A DNA stretch of 64,000 nucleotides, from contig NC_057790.1 of the NCBI RefSeq assembly GCF_014905175.1, positions 9,300,001 to 9,364,000 on the forward strand. The letters are read 5' to 3'. The position numbers were made by a program, and so were the translations under genes. Positions 43,911-54,303 of this stretch are shown here, in pieces. The notes under the pieces were generated by a model. It worked only from the letters and a program-made list of their open reading frames with translations, had not been told where the DNA came from and did no database searches. Each line of letters opens with the position of its first letter. Position 1 is the stretch's first letter. This DNA is from Aphidius gifuensis. Taxonomy: Eukaryota; Arthropoda; Insecta; Hymenoptera; Braconidae.

Positions 43911-44155
43911 ATGTCAGATAAAGTGAATAATATTTAAAACAATGATACCCAAGACATCATTATCAACGAATTTCTCGATGGTACAATTGATCTATCACAT
44001 GTTAATTTTGATGACAATGAAAGATGGTTGCTGTCAGTGAGTTCACTGAAAGATTTGTCAAATGATATACAATTTAAATATTTTATAGATTTTAGGTATT
44101 TTTTAAAAAACAGCAACTTGAAAAAAAATTTATTCGATGAGATAAGTTCATTAAG
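43911..44155 (+). pseudogene. exon-like remnant with in-frame stop and splice donor
   Basis: ATG at 43,911 opens a frame (MSDKVNNI) that meets TAA at codon 9 and then continues for about 70 codons, rich in Asp/Asn/Leu (VNFDDNERWLLSVSSLKDLS), up to an excellent donor TTAAG/GTAAGA at 44,155. The edge and composition suggest a first coding exon of a lost gene. Not recognised. Confidence 0.35.
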
Positions 44156-44989
44156 GTAAGAAAAAAATAGTAAAAAACCCTATTGTTTCTTTTATTTTTG
44201 AACTTTTTTATTGATTCTGGCTGTTTTTATGGAGATCCCATTCTGAATTTCCTACCAATATAGTAAAATTTTCTTAGCTTTTCGAAAAAAATCATTGTAT
44301 GGGCAAGCCCACAAAAACAGCATTTTACATTTTAAACTCTAATTTCAAAGTTTTTTCATAAATCTATTAAAAAACTAAGATTTCCTATGAAAAGCTGAGA
44401 AAATTCTACGTAGAAAAATATTATTAATCAAACTTCTTTTTCGTTTTAGAAGTTTGAAAAAATGATTTAAAAAAAAAAATAAATAAGAATGTGATGGAAT
44501 TCCCCATAGAATAACTTCAAAAATAATGACTAAAAAAAAAAAAAAAAAAAAAAATACAAGGTCACCGTCTCAATCTAGTCTTGCGACTGACCAATTTTCA
44601 GCAAGATCAAAGATAGTGAGGCCCACATCGACGTTCGGAATTGGTGGACGTGCTCATATATACTGTGTTTCATGAAACGTTTCATGTTGCGTTGCCTACG
44701 CTATATGTATACTGTGTTTCATTTAACGTTTCAGTTTTCGTTACACTACTTCCGTCCCCATTTTTCGTAATGAATTTTTTTTCCACTTACCCCCCGAAAA
44801 AAAGTTTCACTTCAATAATGTAATAATATAATATATATGTACACATAATAATATAAATGTGTATAGGTATTTATACATGAATGGATACATACATATACAT
44901 TCATGTGCTTAGCATAAAATTTTTTAATTACTTAATTAAGTATTATATTTATATTATTTAAAAATGAATTGACGAATAGAAGGACGTCG
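44156..44989. other. AT-rich stretch, nothing recognised
   Basis: Contains a long A-run (about 44,530-44,553) and a duplicated word ctgtgtttcat(g/t)(a/t)aacgtttca at about 44,660 and 44,711. No gene. Confidence 0.45.
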
Positions 44990-44997
44990 GAGTTAAC

Positions 44998-45120
44998 TTG
45001 AAGAAACTTAGAAAAAATGAAAAGCCCTGTGGTCTAGAGGTCAAGGCGTTTGCCCGGTAAGCAAAAGAGCCGGGTTTGATTCCCGGCGGGGGAACTTCTT
45101 TATTTTTTCTAAGTTTCTGG
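44998..45120 (+). mobile_element. tRNA-cored palindromic element, copy 1
   Basis: A tRNA-like core (gccctgtggtctagaggtca, anticodon stem TTTGC/GCAAA, T arm CCGGG/CCCGG with loop TTTGATT) is flanked by inverted repeats agaaacttagaaaaaat and attttttctaagtttct. The anticodon position reads GGT and the acceptor stem is poor. Copy 2 lies at 59,832-59,950. It combines a Pol III promoter with MITE-like ends. Confidence 0.65.
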
Positions 45121-45311
45121 TTTCTTTTTCAAATATATTATATTTATTATTAATTATATATGTGGATATTATTAATATTATATATGTGGATATAGGTACA
45201 GACATATGTGCGCATGTATGTATAAAAGTATACGTACATGTGCTTATACTTATAAATTGAATTGAACATCAATTATTATTAATATTATATGTATTATATC
45301 TATACTGTAAC

Positions 45312-45484
45312 TGATTTTCTGACCTGCACGGCGAGAACTATCGGCCAAGGTTAACAACGAGGATTTCTCACCATCCTCCTCTAAATCACCGGGGGGAGCC
45401 ATGTTGATTATCTCGGAAGCCAACAGCCGTAGGAGTAACGAGAACAAATACGAGAACCTAACTCAGTCTTAGAAATGGTAGAGG
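45312..45484 (-). repeat. dispersed repeat with conserved short ORF (copy B)
   Basis: Reverse complement of the repeat at 7553-7727. The short frame (ATG at 45,400-45,402) begins MAPPGDLEEDGEKSSLLTL; here an upstream in-frame ATG (45,447) is also open. Upstream on the minus strand is the GC-rich LTR-like region 45,485-46,435, which would fit a retroelement leader followed by the start of gag. Confidence 0.6.
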
Positions 45485-46435
45485 GGCGCGGTCCACCTGA
45501 TCGGACTATGAAATACGTAACCAAACCTGAGGGAACTATCGTGAACCAAGCATAGTGTATTACATACGCCTATATTACATTGCGACTATACTATAGTAAA
45601 ATACCTACGTCACAAGTATCGTAAGTGTGGGAGCAAATGGTCTACATGTGAGATATGTATTTTGTATAGAGAACCATACAGCGATCCATCCGTGACCAGG
45701 TCTTACACATACGTTGCCATTGCAATAATAATATATCTCAATATTATTATTATTGTTATTATTTACAGCGATCCATTCGTGAACTCACACATACACATTT
45801 ATGTGCGATGAATTCAATAATAATTATTATTATTATAATAAGAGAACCATATAGCGTGATCATTAGTATTAGTCCGTCATTGAAAATTCGGACAGAGTTT
45901 CACCAGGACTTAACGTTTGATACCTAGGGAACCTTTTTGAGAGATCCAAACGATGTCGAGAGAACCAGTAGTGAACCAAGAGAAGAGAAGTGATCAGTTC
46001 GAGAGCCAGACAAGTTGTGTCGTCTAACGACGACGTTCAGTGCTTAGCTGCTGTGAGCTCTCACCCCACTCGGTAGCTATCGCCCCCGGACATGCGCAGC
46101 ACGCTTTCTTAGCCCGCAGTTCGATAGGTTTACGATCGGGCTTCGTACGCAGCCTTCGGTGAGTTTATCTCTTCGATGGAGGAGTGGGGCATTCGCCGCG
46201 ATAAGGTTTGGTGTATCAAGACATCTTATAAACATCGAATAGGCGCCCCATTGATGTCATATATAATAGTCTTGACCCTACACAGAGCCTTGCACTAGTG
46301 ATCCTTTATTTATTAATAGCCAACTACCATTGGTTATTAATACGTAAACGTTAACAAATAAATAATCCATATCTATTTGGCTGATTATTTATTTCGAGAA
46401 CCCACGAAATAATAAATTTCGTTACAATACATACA
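45485..46435 (-). other. GC-richer, LTR-like region
   Basis: On the minus strand it starts TGTAACGAAATTTATTATTT (46,435 downward) and has high-GC blocks (gtccgggggcgatagctacc) and a tatatatgac box near 46,260. Internal near-repeats tacagcgatcca(t/tc)cgtga lie at 45,678 and 45,767. No partner LTR or primer site is found, so LTR identity is inference. Confidence 0.3.
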
Positions 46436-46750
46436 TTTTATTATATTTTATTATTTATCAATACTTACAAGAAAAGTTGATTTTTTTTCACCGTCACTTT
46501 TGAAGGCTAACCTCAACAGAATGGGCAACACTTGCTGACATTTCATTATTGTAATCAAAATTAAACTTAACACTTTGAATCAATTAACAAGATAGATATC
46601 TCATAATATTCTGTAGTTATCTATTAAAAAATAATTGAAACAAAAATTTGATAATAAAAGCTTACAAAAAATATAAACACAACTAATATACTAAAATTTC
46701 GACAAAAACAATGCTATGGTGCTGTCTATGAGAACCATGAGACCAATACT

Positions 46751-46955
46751 TGTTGAGGATATCTAATTCCCTGTATTATCAACATATATTATTTCTATTT
46801 AACGAAACCTAGTGTCTCTCAAGTATCTCTTGTACTATTATTATTATATCTAAATACTTACAATAAACGTTCAATTAATTACTGATAAATTGTTTATTAA
46901 TTTATACATTAAATATCACCTTAATCCTGTGTATTGAAGCACCCTGCTCAACAGG
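46751..46955 (+). repeat. 5' LTR of the Copia element
   Basis: Begins TGTTGAGGATATC and ends CTGCTCAACA, so the termini TGTTGA/TCAACA are perfectly inverted. Directly after it comes a copia-type primer site. The 205-bp length suits Copia. No second LTR was found for comparison. Confidence 0.6.
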
Positions 46956-46970
46956 TTATGGGCCCAGGGG
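46956..46970 (+). promoter_or_regulatory. primer-binding site of copia type
   Basis: GGTTATGGGCCCAG immediately follows the LTR. This is the well-known copia primer site, complementary to an internal part of initiator tRNA-Met used as a half-tRNA primer. Confidence 0.75.
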
Positions 46971-47081
46971 TTTATGAATTGATTAAGGCGAGAATATTAA
47001 TTGAAAAATAAATCAAAAACTTGTTATACTGCACTCCGTTTTATTTTTGAGGTTAAGAAGACACGAGGTCAAAAAGATACT

Positions 47082-47776
47082 TGTTCCGTAGGAACAGAAA
47101 ATAAAAATCATAAAAAATTTATTTATTAAAGGTAGTATTTTCTCGTCTTTTTTTCTTGGGTCTTTGATGAAGAAAAACCTTCAGCACTGCTCAGGGCCAA
47201 GACAAGAAAATATTCGTAAAGAAAAAGAAAGGATGTAAAGTTCTAACAATATGATCGGCTCGGACGACTGGGGACAAAGGCTCGGTTGGTGATGGACAGA
47301 ACGTCCAAAAATTATCAACCGTGACTATAACTAATTCAACATGTTTTCTAAATATTTGCACATGTTGAAATAGTACAAAGAGGCATATTTTTTCGAGACT
47401 GGCCATCTCTTGAAAATATGCGTCTGACTCCTTCCTTTTCATTCGTTGACCTGGTCCGCGTTTTCCAGACAGTAAAAGAATTCAACTAATAAGAGAATAG
47501 ACCCTGAATTTTCCTCCAATCATTTTTTCACATAAAATCTACACCATTGCATGACATTATCTGACTACTCCCTCTCTTCTTGTTTATACCTCAATTCGAA
47601 TAAACGAAAAAGAAAACGAAAAGCAAATACACTCGAAATCGAACAGTCATCGCTATACGACTCCATCAAACTCGACATTCATTTTTTATCTGATGTATGT
47701 TAAACTTGATAATCAAAATAAACGAAATTAAAACGAAACTTGTGTAATAATCTACTACTTATTTCACGCTTGAACA
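47082..47776 (+). repeat. 5' LTR of the BEL/Pao element
   Basis: TG...CA termini; pair of the LTR at 53,537-54,231 with an exact offset of 6455 bp throughout the parts compared. The minus-strand 83-codon frame within it (also in the 3' LTR) is not considered a gene. Confidence 0.95.
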
Positions 47777-47778
47777 TT

Positions 47779-47828
47779 TGGTGCCTCCAGAGAGAATTGA
47801 ACTCTCGACCCCTGGTTTACAACCAGTG
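47779..47828 (+). promoter_or_regulatory. primer-binding site complementary to tRNA-Thr, unusually long
   Basis: TGGTGCCTCCAGAGAGAA begins 2 bp after the LTR and is complementary to a tRNA 3' end with CCA. Complementarity continues for 50 nt through the T arm (GAGAG/CTCTC) and variable loop into an anticodon arm (ctggtttacaaccag). The arm resembles tRNA-Thr(TGT) with two bases missing from the loop. Usual primer sites are about 18 nt. Confidence 0.7.
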
Positions 47829-48029
47829 GTAATCTTATATAAACGTGTGTGTGTAAAAAGTTATTATTAATAAAACACATCCGATCAATAAGTGGATAAT
47901 TTGTGCACTGGATAAATCGTATGTCGGCATCATCTCGTAAGTAAATCAATAAACTTGTTGCATTTGTCAATCAATCCTAGCTTCTCCTATTATCAAATTG
48001 TTATCCTTGAATTGAGTCACGAATTAATC

Positions 48030-49292
48030 ATGGCTACTGCAGCTCAAGTAGCACAAACAACTCGTAAAAGAGCAACATTAAAAAGCGCTCTTACAAGGGT
48101 ATCTGAAATGTTTAATTCTGGTACATACGACAAGAGTATATTGAAGGCTCGAATATCTCGTTGAAAAGAATTATATGTTGCTTATGAACAGTTACATGAA
48201 CAACTCAATGAAGTTGATCCTGATCACCCTCATTTAAAAGAACTCGAAGAAATTGAAGAACGTTATTTTGCTTTATTGGGGGGAGTTCACGCGGCTTTCA
48301 ATCCGACCACGGAAAATAACACACGTAATATCAATGTACAAGATACGGCTAATCAAACGACCATAAGTAACGCCGGGACTTCAACTCGTAATCTTAAGTT
48401 GCCACAAATGACATTACCAACTTTCGATGGAAAATTTGAAAATTGGGTCAACTTTAAAGACGAATTTACTGAATTAATACACAATCAAACAGACTTAAGC
48501 GACTCACTAAAATTTCAATATTTAAAACAAGCACTCGTTGGCGACGCGAGAAGTAAAGTAAATTTATTTTCTACCACGGGTGGTAATTATCAAAGGGCCT
48601 GGGACATTTTGAAACGTGCCTATGAGGTCAAAAGATATCTAATTAATGACCATTTAGCAAAATTAACAAATCTACCGTTACAAAAAGATGAAAATACTCA
48701 AAGTCTAACTAAACTCGCTGACGATGTACAACAAAATATTGCAATTTTAGAGTCACTAGGTGTCTTTGTGGGACCTGAAATGATCGTACATTTAATTGAA
48801 TCGAAATTACATAAAAAAACGAGTGAAAAATGGGAAAATTCCTTGAAACGCGACGAAGTTCCGACGGTTGAGAAAATGTATGAATTTTTATATCATACCG
48901 CTGTCTGCGTATCTAAAAGACAGCTAACCGACTCAATAAAAAGTGACAGCCACTCAAAATTACAACCCGTCACAAAAAAAACGCGTTGGGAAAAACCAGC
49001 AACATCAAATCATGCATTTTTAACTCAAAGTTCTTCATTTAATAATTGCGTTTTATGTAAAAATATTCCACATCCACTATACAGATGCGAGAGGTTTAGA
49101 AAACTTACAGTCAACGAGAGAATAACAATGGTTAAAAATGCAAGATTATGTTTTAATTGCATGAGAAGCCATAGAGGTATATGTACCTTTGGGGGGTGTA
49201 CAATATGCTCAAAAAAACACAATACATTACTCCATCTTTCAAACCCCACGGGGAGCTCGAATAACAATAACCCGGCGTCGACTACCGAATGA
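48030..49292 (+). CDS. gag: BEL/Pao gag, with an in-frame TGA at codon 45
   Basis: ATG 48,030 opens a basic N-terminal part; TGA at 48,162-48,164 (CGT TGA AAA) interrupts the frame, which then continues without a break to TGA at 49,290. Domains: LPQMTLPTFDGKFENWVNFK, the DUF1759-type gag core of BEL elements; then zinc-knuckle-like Cys/His clusters CVLCKNIPHPLYRC and CFNCMRSHRGIC...CTICSKKH near the C-terminus. Gag forms the virus-like particle and binds RNA. The first TGA is a recent nonsense change, an error or a recoded codon; the second has a CTA downstream and may be read through into pol. No ATG lies soon after the first TGA. Confidence 0.8.
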
Positions 49293-52200
49293 CTAAGCCC
49301 AAGCAATACCTGTCTCTCTTCTACTCATATTTCAACTACATCATTAATACCTAGCGCAATAATTTTGACTCAAAATAAAGATAAACAATGGTTAAACACA
49401 CGAGCAATATTAGATACGGGTTCGACGGCCAATTTCATCACTGAAAATTTCGCGAAAAAGCTTCAGTTAAGCACTAAACCTTGTTCTTTAACTATCTCCG
49501 GAATCAATTCGATAAGCACAATGTCGCAAACCACTGTCTCATTGACAATACGATCTCGATATAATAATTATATAAAGACGTTGACTTGCTTGACGATTCC
49601 GAAAATAGCTGACTTAATTCCAGCAGATATTTTTCCACGCGATAAATTTACCATACCTAAAAACATCAAATTAGCTGACCCTGAATTCCATTTACCAAAA
49701 GAAGTCGATTTATTATTGGGTTCAGGGCCCAGTCTATCTCTGTTTTGTGTGGGACAAATGAACATATCACCTAATGATAATGATCTAGTTCTTCAAAAAA
49801 CAAAATTGGGTTGGATTATTGCTGGTCAACATAATACTGACAAAGACTCGAATGAATCAGTGACTTGCAACTTAATAGAATTGAAAGACGAGATAGAAAA
49901 ATTTTGGAAGATTGAAGAAATAAATTTACACAATGAAAAATCTCATGGTGATATAGAATGCGAGAATTACTTCGTAAAAACAACAACTCGAGACGAGACA
50001 GGTCGGTATACGGTTCGACTACCATTCCGGGGGGGCGAGGGCATTGGGACCCCTGACCTCGGTGACTCGTATGCTACAGCGTTACGGCGATTTTATATGC
50101 TTGAGAAGAAATTTGAGCGGGATCCCAATCTTAAAATTGAGTATAGTAAAGTCATGGACGAATACATAGATTTAAAACATATGTCAATAACATCCGAATA
50201 CCGAGAACCCGGATATTATTTACCTCATCATCCGGTGTTTAAAGAATCTAGTGTAACGACTAAATTAAGGGTGGTCTTTGACGCGTCGGCAAAGACGAAA
50301 AACGGCAAATCATTAAATGACACTTTATTAATCGGGCCAACAATACAAAATAAAATATTCGAACAACTAATTAAATTTAGAATTCATAAATACGTCGTCA
50401 CTGCAGACATAGAAAAAATGTACCGACAAATAGATTTGCATGAAAGAGATCGTAAATATCAGAGAGTCTTGTGGCGAGATAAAAACGGTAAAATAAAAAC
50501 ATTTCAATTAAACACTGTCACCTTTGGTGTGGCATCTTCGCCTTACCTTGCAATTCGAACATTACATAAATTAGCAGAAGATGAGAGCGGCACTCATCCC
50601 AGAGCCGCTGAAATAATAAAAAACGACTTGTACGTCGACGACTTATTAACCGGTGCTGACAGTTTGAACGATATTATTAAAATCCGAGACGAAGTAATAT
50701 CGATATTAAAACAGGGATCATTCAATATACGACAATGGGCGTCAAACGACCAACGCGTTCTTGAAAATCTGACAGATAAAAATGTCAATTCTCACCTATT
50801 ATTAGACAGAACTTGTACACTAAAGACGCTCGGCATTGCATGGCGAATTAGTGACGACAATATCACTTATAATGTAAACGCTATTGAAGTAAATTCAAAC
50901 ATAACAAAGAGAAAAATCTTATCTGAAATAGCGAAAATATTTGACCCGTTAGGGCTATTGGGCCCTGTTATATTATACGCCAAAGTCATTATGCAAAAAT
51001 TATGGAAAGAAAAAATTCATTGGGATGAATCGGTCCCTATAGAAATTTATAACACATGGGCAAAATTCACATGTCAACTTCATTTAATACAAGAATTAAA
51101 CATCACGCGGCGTTTACTCATAGATCAACCTATTAATATAGAATTACACGGTTTTTGTGACGCAAGTAAAATAGCCTATGGAGCATGTCTCTATCTCCGC
51201 TCGCAGAACCAAGCCGGTCAAGTTTTTTGTCAATTAATATGTGCTAAAAGTAAAGTTGCTCCTTTAAAATCGACTATCACTATACCCAGACTTGAATTAT
51301 GCGCAGCACTTCTATTAACTAGATTGTATCAAGAAACAATTCGGGCATTAAAATGTAAAATAAATAGAACAGTATTTTGGGGGGATTCTGAGATTGTATT
51401 GCATTGGTTGAGAATAGAAGCATATAAACTCCAAGCATACGTTGGCAATAGAGTTTCGGAAATACAGAAAAATACGAAAGGGAGCGAGTGGAAGTATGTA
51501 CCGTCAAAAGAAAATCCCGCAGATATATTGTCCAGGGGGGCTACCCCAAACGACTTACTCGAAAATAAATTGTGGTTCCAAGGTCCCCCATGGCTTGAGA
51601 CGTCTATGGACTGTTGGCCAAACAAAATAATCACTACAAAAGAAATAACAGAATTGAGAAAAGATGTATGCTTGTTATCTAATATAAATATCAACATAGA
51701 TATAAATTTTTTTGCAAAATACTCGTCGTTTAAAAAGTTAAAAAGAATCATGGCTCTGTGTTTACGTTGGAAGGGATATAGACGGGCGAACCCCCCAACA
51801 GGCCATCTGAGTATAGAGGAATTGAGAGAAATAGAAAAAAGAATATTAAAATCAATTCAGCTCTCATATTTCCAAAAAGAGATTGAAATTATTGGTAAAA
51901 CAAATATGTTCAATATAAAAAGTCGCCTAGCTTCTCTCAATCCCTTTATAGACGAAGATGGATTACTTAGAGTTGGCGGTCGACTTGTCAATGCTAATTT
52001 ATCATTCGAACAGAAACACCCTATATTATTGCCATCTAGACATTACATAACCGATCTAATAATTCGAGAAATACATCTAGACAATTATCACACCGGTATT
52101 CAATCAACCTTATATGCATTAAGGCAAAAATTTTGGTTGCTCGACGGTCGTAATCAAGTGCGACATATCATACATAAATGCATACTCTGCTTACGCCATC

Positions 52201-53201
52201 GAGCGGCTACGGCTAATTATAAAATGGGTAATTTACCGAAAGTACGAGTGACTGAAGCGACTGTGTTTTCACAAACCGGAATTGATTTCTGTGGACCATT
52301 TTTTGTAAAAGAAAAAAAATTCAGAAATAGAAACCGGATTAAGATATATGTGTGTGTATTTGTATGTATGTCAGTCAAAGCAATACACTTGGAAGTTGTT
52401 GACGACATGACGACTGAAGCGTTCCTCGCAGCGGTCCGTCGCTTCAGTGCGAGAAGAGGTAAACCTGAAAATATATACTCGGACAACGGTACGAACTTTG
52501 TAGGCGCGAATAATCAATTACACGAATTATATGACTTATTAAATTCCAATAAACATAAAGATAAAATAAATAAATGGGCGAGTGATCAGGAGATACGTTG
52601 GCACTTCATACCCCCCATAACACCACACTTTGGTGGTCTATGGGAATCGTCTGTAAAAATATTTAAGCACCATTTAAAACGCGTGGTCGGTGACTTATTG
52701 TTTACCTTCCATGAATTCGAAACACTTGTTATAGAGATTGAAGGAATTTTAAATTCCAGACCTATCACAACAATATCCTCAGATCCAAACGACCCTATTG
52801 CCCTATCTCCTAATCATATCTTGATTGGCAAATCATCAACGACATTACCTGAACGCGAGTTGTTGTCGACACCTACAAACTGTCTATCAAAATGGCAACA
52901 TATCGTCAAGGTACGGCAAGATTTTTGGTCCCGTTGGAACCAGGAATACCTAAACGAACTACAACAACGAAAAAAATGGAATAAAGAAGCAACCAACATC
53001 AAGGTGGGCGACATAGTGCTCATCAAGGGAAAAAACACTCCTTGTCAACAATGGCCGTTGGCAAAGGTCATACTCGTTCATCCAGGGGCGGACGGTGTGG
53101 TCAGAGTGGCAACAGTCAAAACATCTCAGGGGGACTTTCAGCGACCAGTCAAACTTCTATGCCCTTTGCCTACAGAACACACAACAACATCTCCTAATTA
53201 A
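49293..53201 (+). CDS. pol: BEL/Pao pol: protease, reverse transcriptase, RNase H, integrase
   Basis: The frame is the same as gag and open from the codon after its TGA, with no ATG at the beginning. Order: aspartic protease ILDTGSTANFITE (about 49,413); reverse transcriptase with VTADIEKMYRQIDL and LYVDDLLTGAD (about 50,630); RNase H with HGFCDASKIAYGACL and FWGDSEIVLHWL; integrase with HTGIQ...CILC zinc motif (about 52,090-52,185), catalytic D in TGIDFCGPF, D in YSDNGTNFVGA and E in GGLWESSVKIF; and a C-terminal DUF5641-type segment with VGDIVLIKGKNTP. Every catalytic residue I can identify is present and the frame is unbroken, so the enzyme set may be active. Expression would need read-through of the gag stop or internal initiation. 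Confidence 0.93.
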   Translation, partial: LSPSNTCLSSTHISTTSLIPSAIILTQNKDKQWLNTRAILDTGSTANFITENFAKKLQLSTKPCSLTISGINSISTMSQTTVSLTIRSRYNNYIKTLTCLTIPKIADLIPADIFPRDKFTIPKNIKLADPEFHLPKEVDLLLGSGPSLSLFCVGQMNISPNDNDLVLQKTKLGWIIAGQHNTDKDSNESVTCNLIELKDEIEKFWKIEEINLHNEKSHGDIECENYFVKTTTRDETGRYTVRLPFRGGEGIGTPDLGDSYATALRRFYMLEKKFERDPNLKIEYSKVMDEYIDLKHMSITSEYREPGYYLPHHPVFKESSVTTKLRVVFDASAKTKNGKSLNDTLLIGPTIQNKIFEQLIKFRIHKYVVTADIEKMYRQIDLHERDRKYQRVLWRDKNGKIKTFQLNTVTFGVASSPYLAIRTLHKLAEDESGTHPRAAEIIKNDLYVDDLLTGADSLNDIIKIRDEVISILKQGSFNIRQWASNDQRVLENLTDKNVNSHLLLDRTCTLKTLGIAWRISDDNITYNVNAIEVNSNITKRKILSEIAKIFDPLGLLGPVILYAKVIMQKLWKEKIHWDESVPIEIYNTWAKFTCQLHLIQELNITRRLLIDQPINIELHGFCDASKIAYGACLYLRSQNQAGQVFCQLICAKSKVAPLKSTITIPRLELCAALLLTRLYQETIRALKCKINRTVFWGDSEIVLHWLRIEAYKLQAYVGNRVSEIQKNTKGSEWKYVPSKENPADILSRGATPNDLLENKLWFQGPPWLETSMDCWPNKIITTKEITELRKDVCLLSNININIDINFFAKYSSFKKLKRIMALCLRWKGYRRANPPTGHLSIEELREIEKRILKSIQLSYFQKEIEIIGKTNMFNIKSRLASLNPFIDEDGLLRVGGRLVNANLSFEQKHPILLPSRHYITDLIIREIHLDNYHTGIQSTLYALRQKFWLLDGRNQVRHIIHKCILCLRHRAATANYKMGNLPKVRVTEATVFSQTGIDFCGPFFVKEKKFRNRNRIKIYVCVFVCMSVKAIHLEVVDDMTTEAFLAAVRRFSARRGKPENIYSDNGTNFVGANNQLHELYDLLNSNKHKDKINKWASDQEIRWHFIPPITPHFGGLWESSVKIFKHHLKRVVGDLLFTFHEFETLVIEIEGILNSRPITTISSDPNDPIALSPNHILIGKSSTTLPERELLSTPTNCLSKWQHIVKVRQDFWSRWNQEYLNELQQRKKWNKEATNIKVGDIVLIKGKNTPCQQWPLAKVILVHPGADGVVRVATVKTSQGDFQRPVKLLCPLPTEHTTTSPN

Positions 53202-53536
53202 ACAACGTCTTGGCATCTTTATAGAGTCACAAAAAAAAAAAATTAACACTCACTAAACTGTAAAAAATAATAATAATATTTTTTTTTTGTCGTTGTTATT
53301 TTTGTGTTCATTAAATCATATGTAATCTTGTAATGCGAATATTCAGATGGAGTCGTCCAGGCAGTTGACAATTAAACGATACACGTTTCCATGTACCCCC
53401 ACATAAAATCATCGAAACATACATATGTTCATATTTTAATGCGCAACATGAGTCTATTCGAAGTCCACCGGATTGTTCCGTAGTCGATCGCCAATTAACA
53501 ATTCAATATAATCTGATCCTTCCGGGCGGGGGAGGA

Positions 53537-54231
53537 TGTTCCGTAGGAACAGAAAATAAAAATCATAAAAAATTTATTTATTAAAGGTAGTATTTTCTCG
53601 TCTTTTTTTCTTGGGTCTTTGATGAAGAAAAACCTTCAGCACTGCTCAGGGCCAAGACAAGAAAATATTCGTAAAGAAAAAGAAAGGATGTAAAGTTCTA
53701 ACAATATGATCGGCTCGGACGACTGGGGACAAAGGCTCGGTTGGTGATGGACAGAACGTCCAAAAATTATCAACCGTGACTATAACTAATTCAACATGTT
53801 TTCTAAATATTTGCACATGTTGAAATAGTACAAAGAGGCATATTTTTTCGAGACTGGCCATCTCTTGAAAATATGCGTCTGACTCCTTCCTTTTCATTCG
53901 TTGACCTGGTCCGCGTTTTCCAGACAGTAAAAGAATTCAACTAATAAGAGAATAGACCCTGAATTTTCCTCCAATCATTTTTTCACATAAAATCTACACC
54001 ATTGCATGACATTATCTGACTACTCCCTCTCTTCTTGTTTATACCTCAATTCGAATAAACGAAAAAGAAAACGAAAAGCAAATACACTCGAAATCGAACA
54101 GTCATCGCTATACGACTCCATCAAACTCGACATTCATTTTTTATCTGATGTATGTTAAACTTGATAATCAAAATAAACGAAATTAAAACGAAACTTGTGT
54201 AATAATCTACTACTTATTTCACGCTTGAACA
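53537..54231 (+). repeat. 3' LTR of the BEL/Pao element
   Basis: Same sequence as the 5' LTR by eye, 695 bp, preceded by the purine tract at about 53,523-53,536 and followed by the target duplication ATACT. Confidence 0.95.
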
Positions 54232-54303
54232 ATACTCATTTTTGTGTAATAAAATTATAAATTAATTTTTATCACGCACACAATAAAATTCTTAATCATT
54301 ATA

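Larger units (their letters stand above)
47082..54231 (+). mobile_element. BEL/Pao LTR retrotransposon, young, nested in the Copia leader
   Basis: A 7150-bp element with two 695-bp LTRs (47,082-47,776 and 53,537-54,231) that look identical by eye, and a 5-bp target duplication ATACT (47,077-47,081 and 54,232-54,236). Ends are TGTTCCGTAGG...CGCTTGAACA. A purine tract (gggcgggggagga) precedes the 3' LTR. Gag and pol are in one frame, interrupted only by two TGA codons. Equal, apparently identical LTRs imply recent insertion, much later than the surrounding Copia. Confidence 0.95.

Noticed and set aside
44998..45100. A functional tRNA gene
   Set aside because: T arm and anticodon stem are good, but the acceptor stem does not pair, position 33 is not T and the sequence recurs with inverted flanks at 59.85 kb, so a repeat element is more likely.
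47191..47442. An 83-codon minus-strand frame present in both BEL LTRs (also 53,646-53,897)
   Set aside because: It is duplicated only because the LTRs are duplicated, runs against the element and shows no domain.
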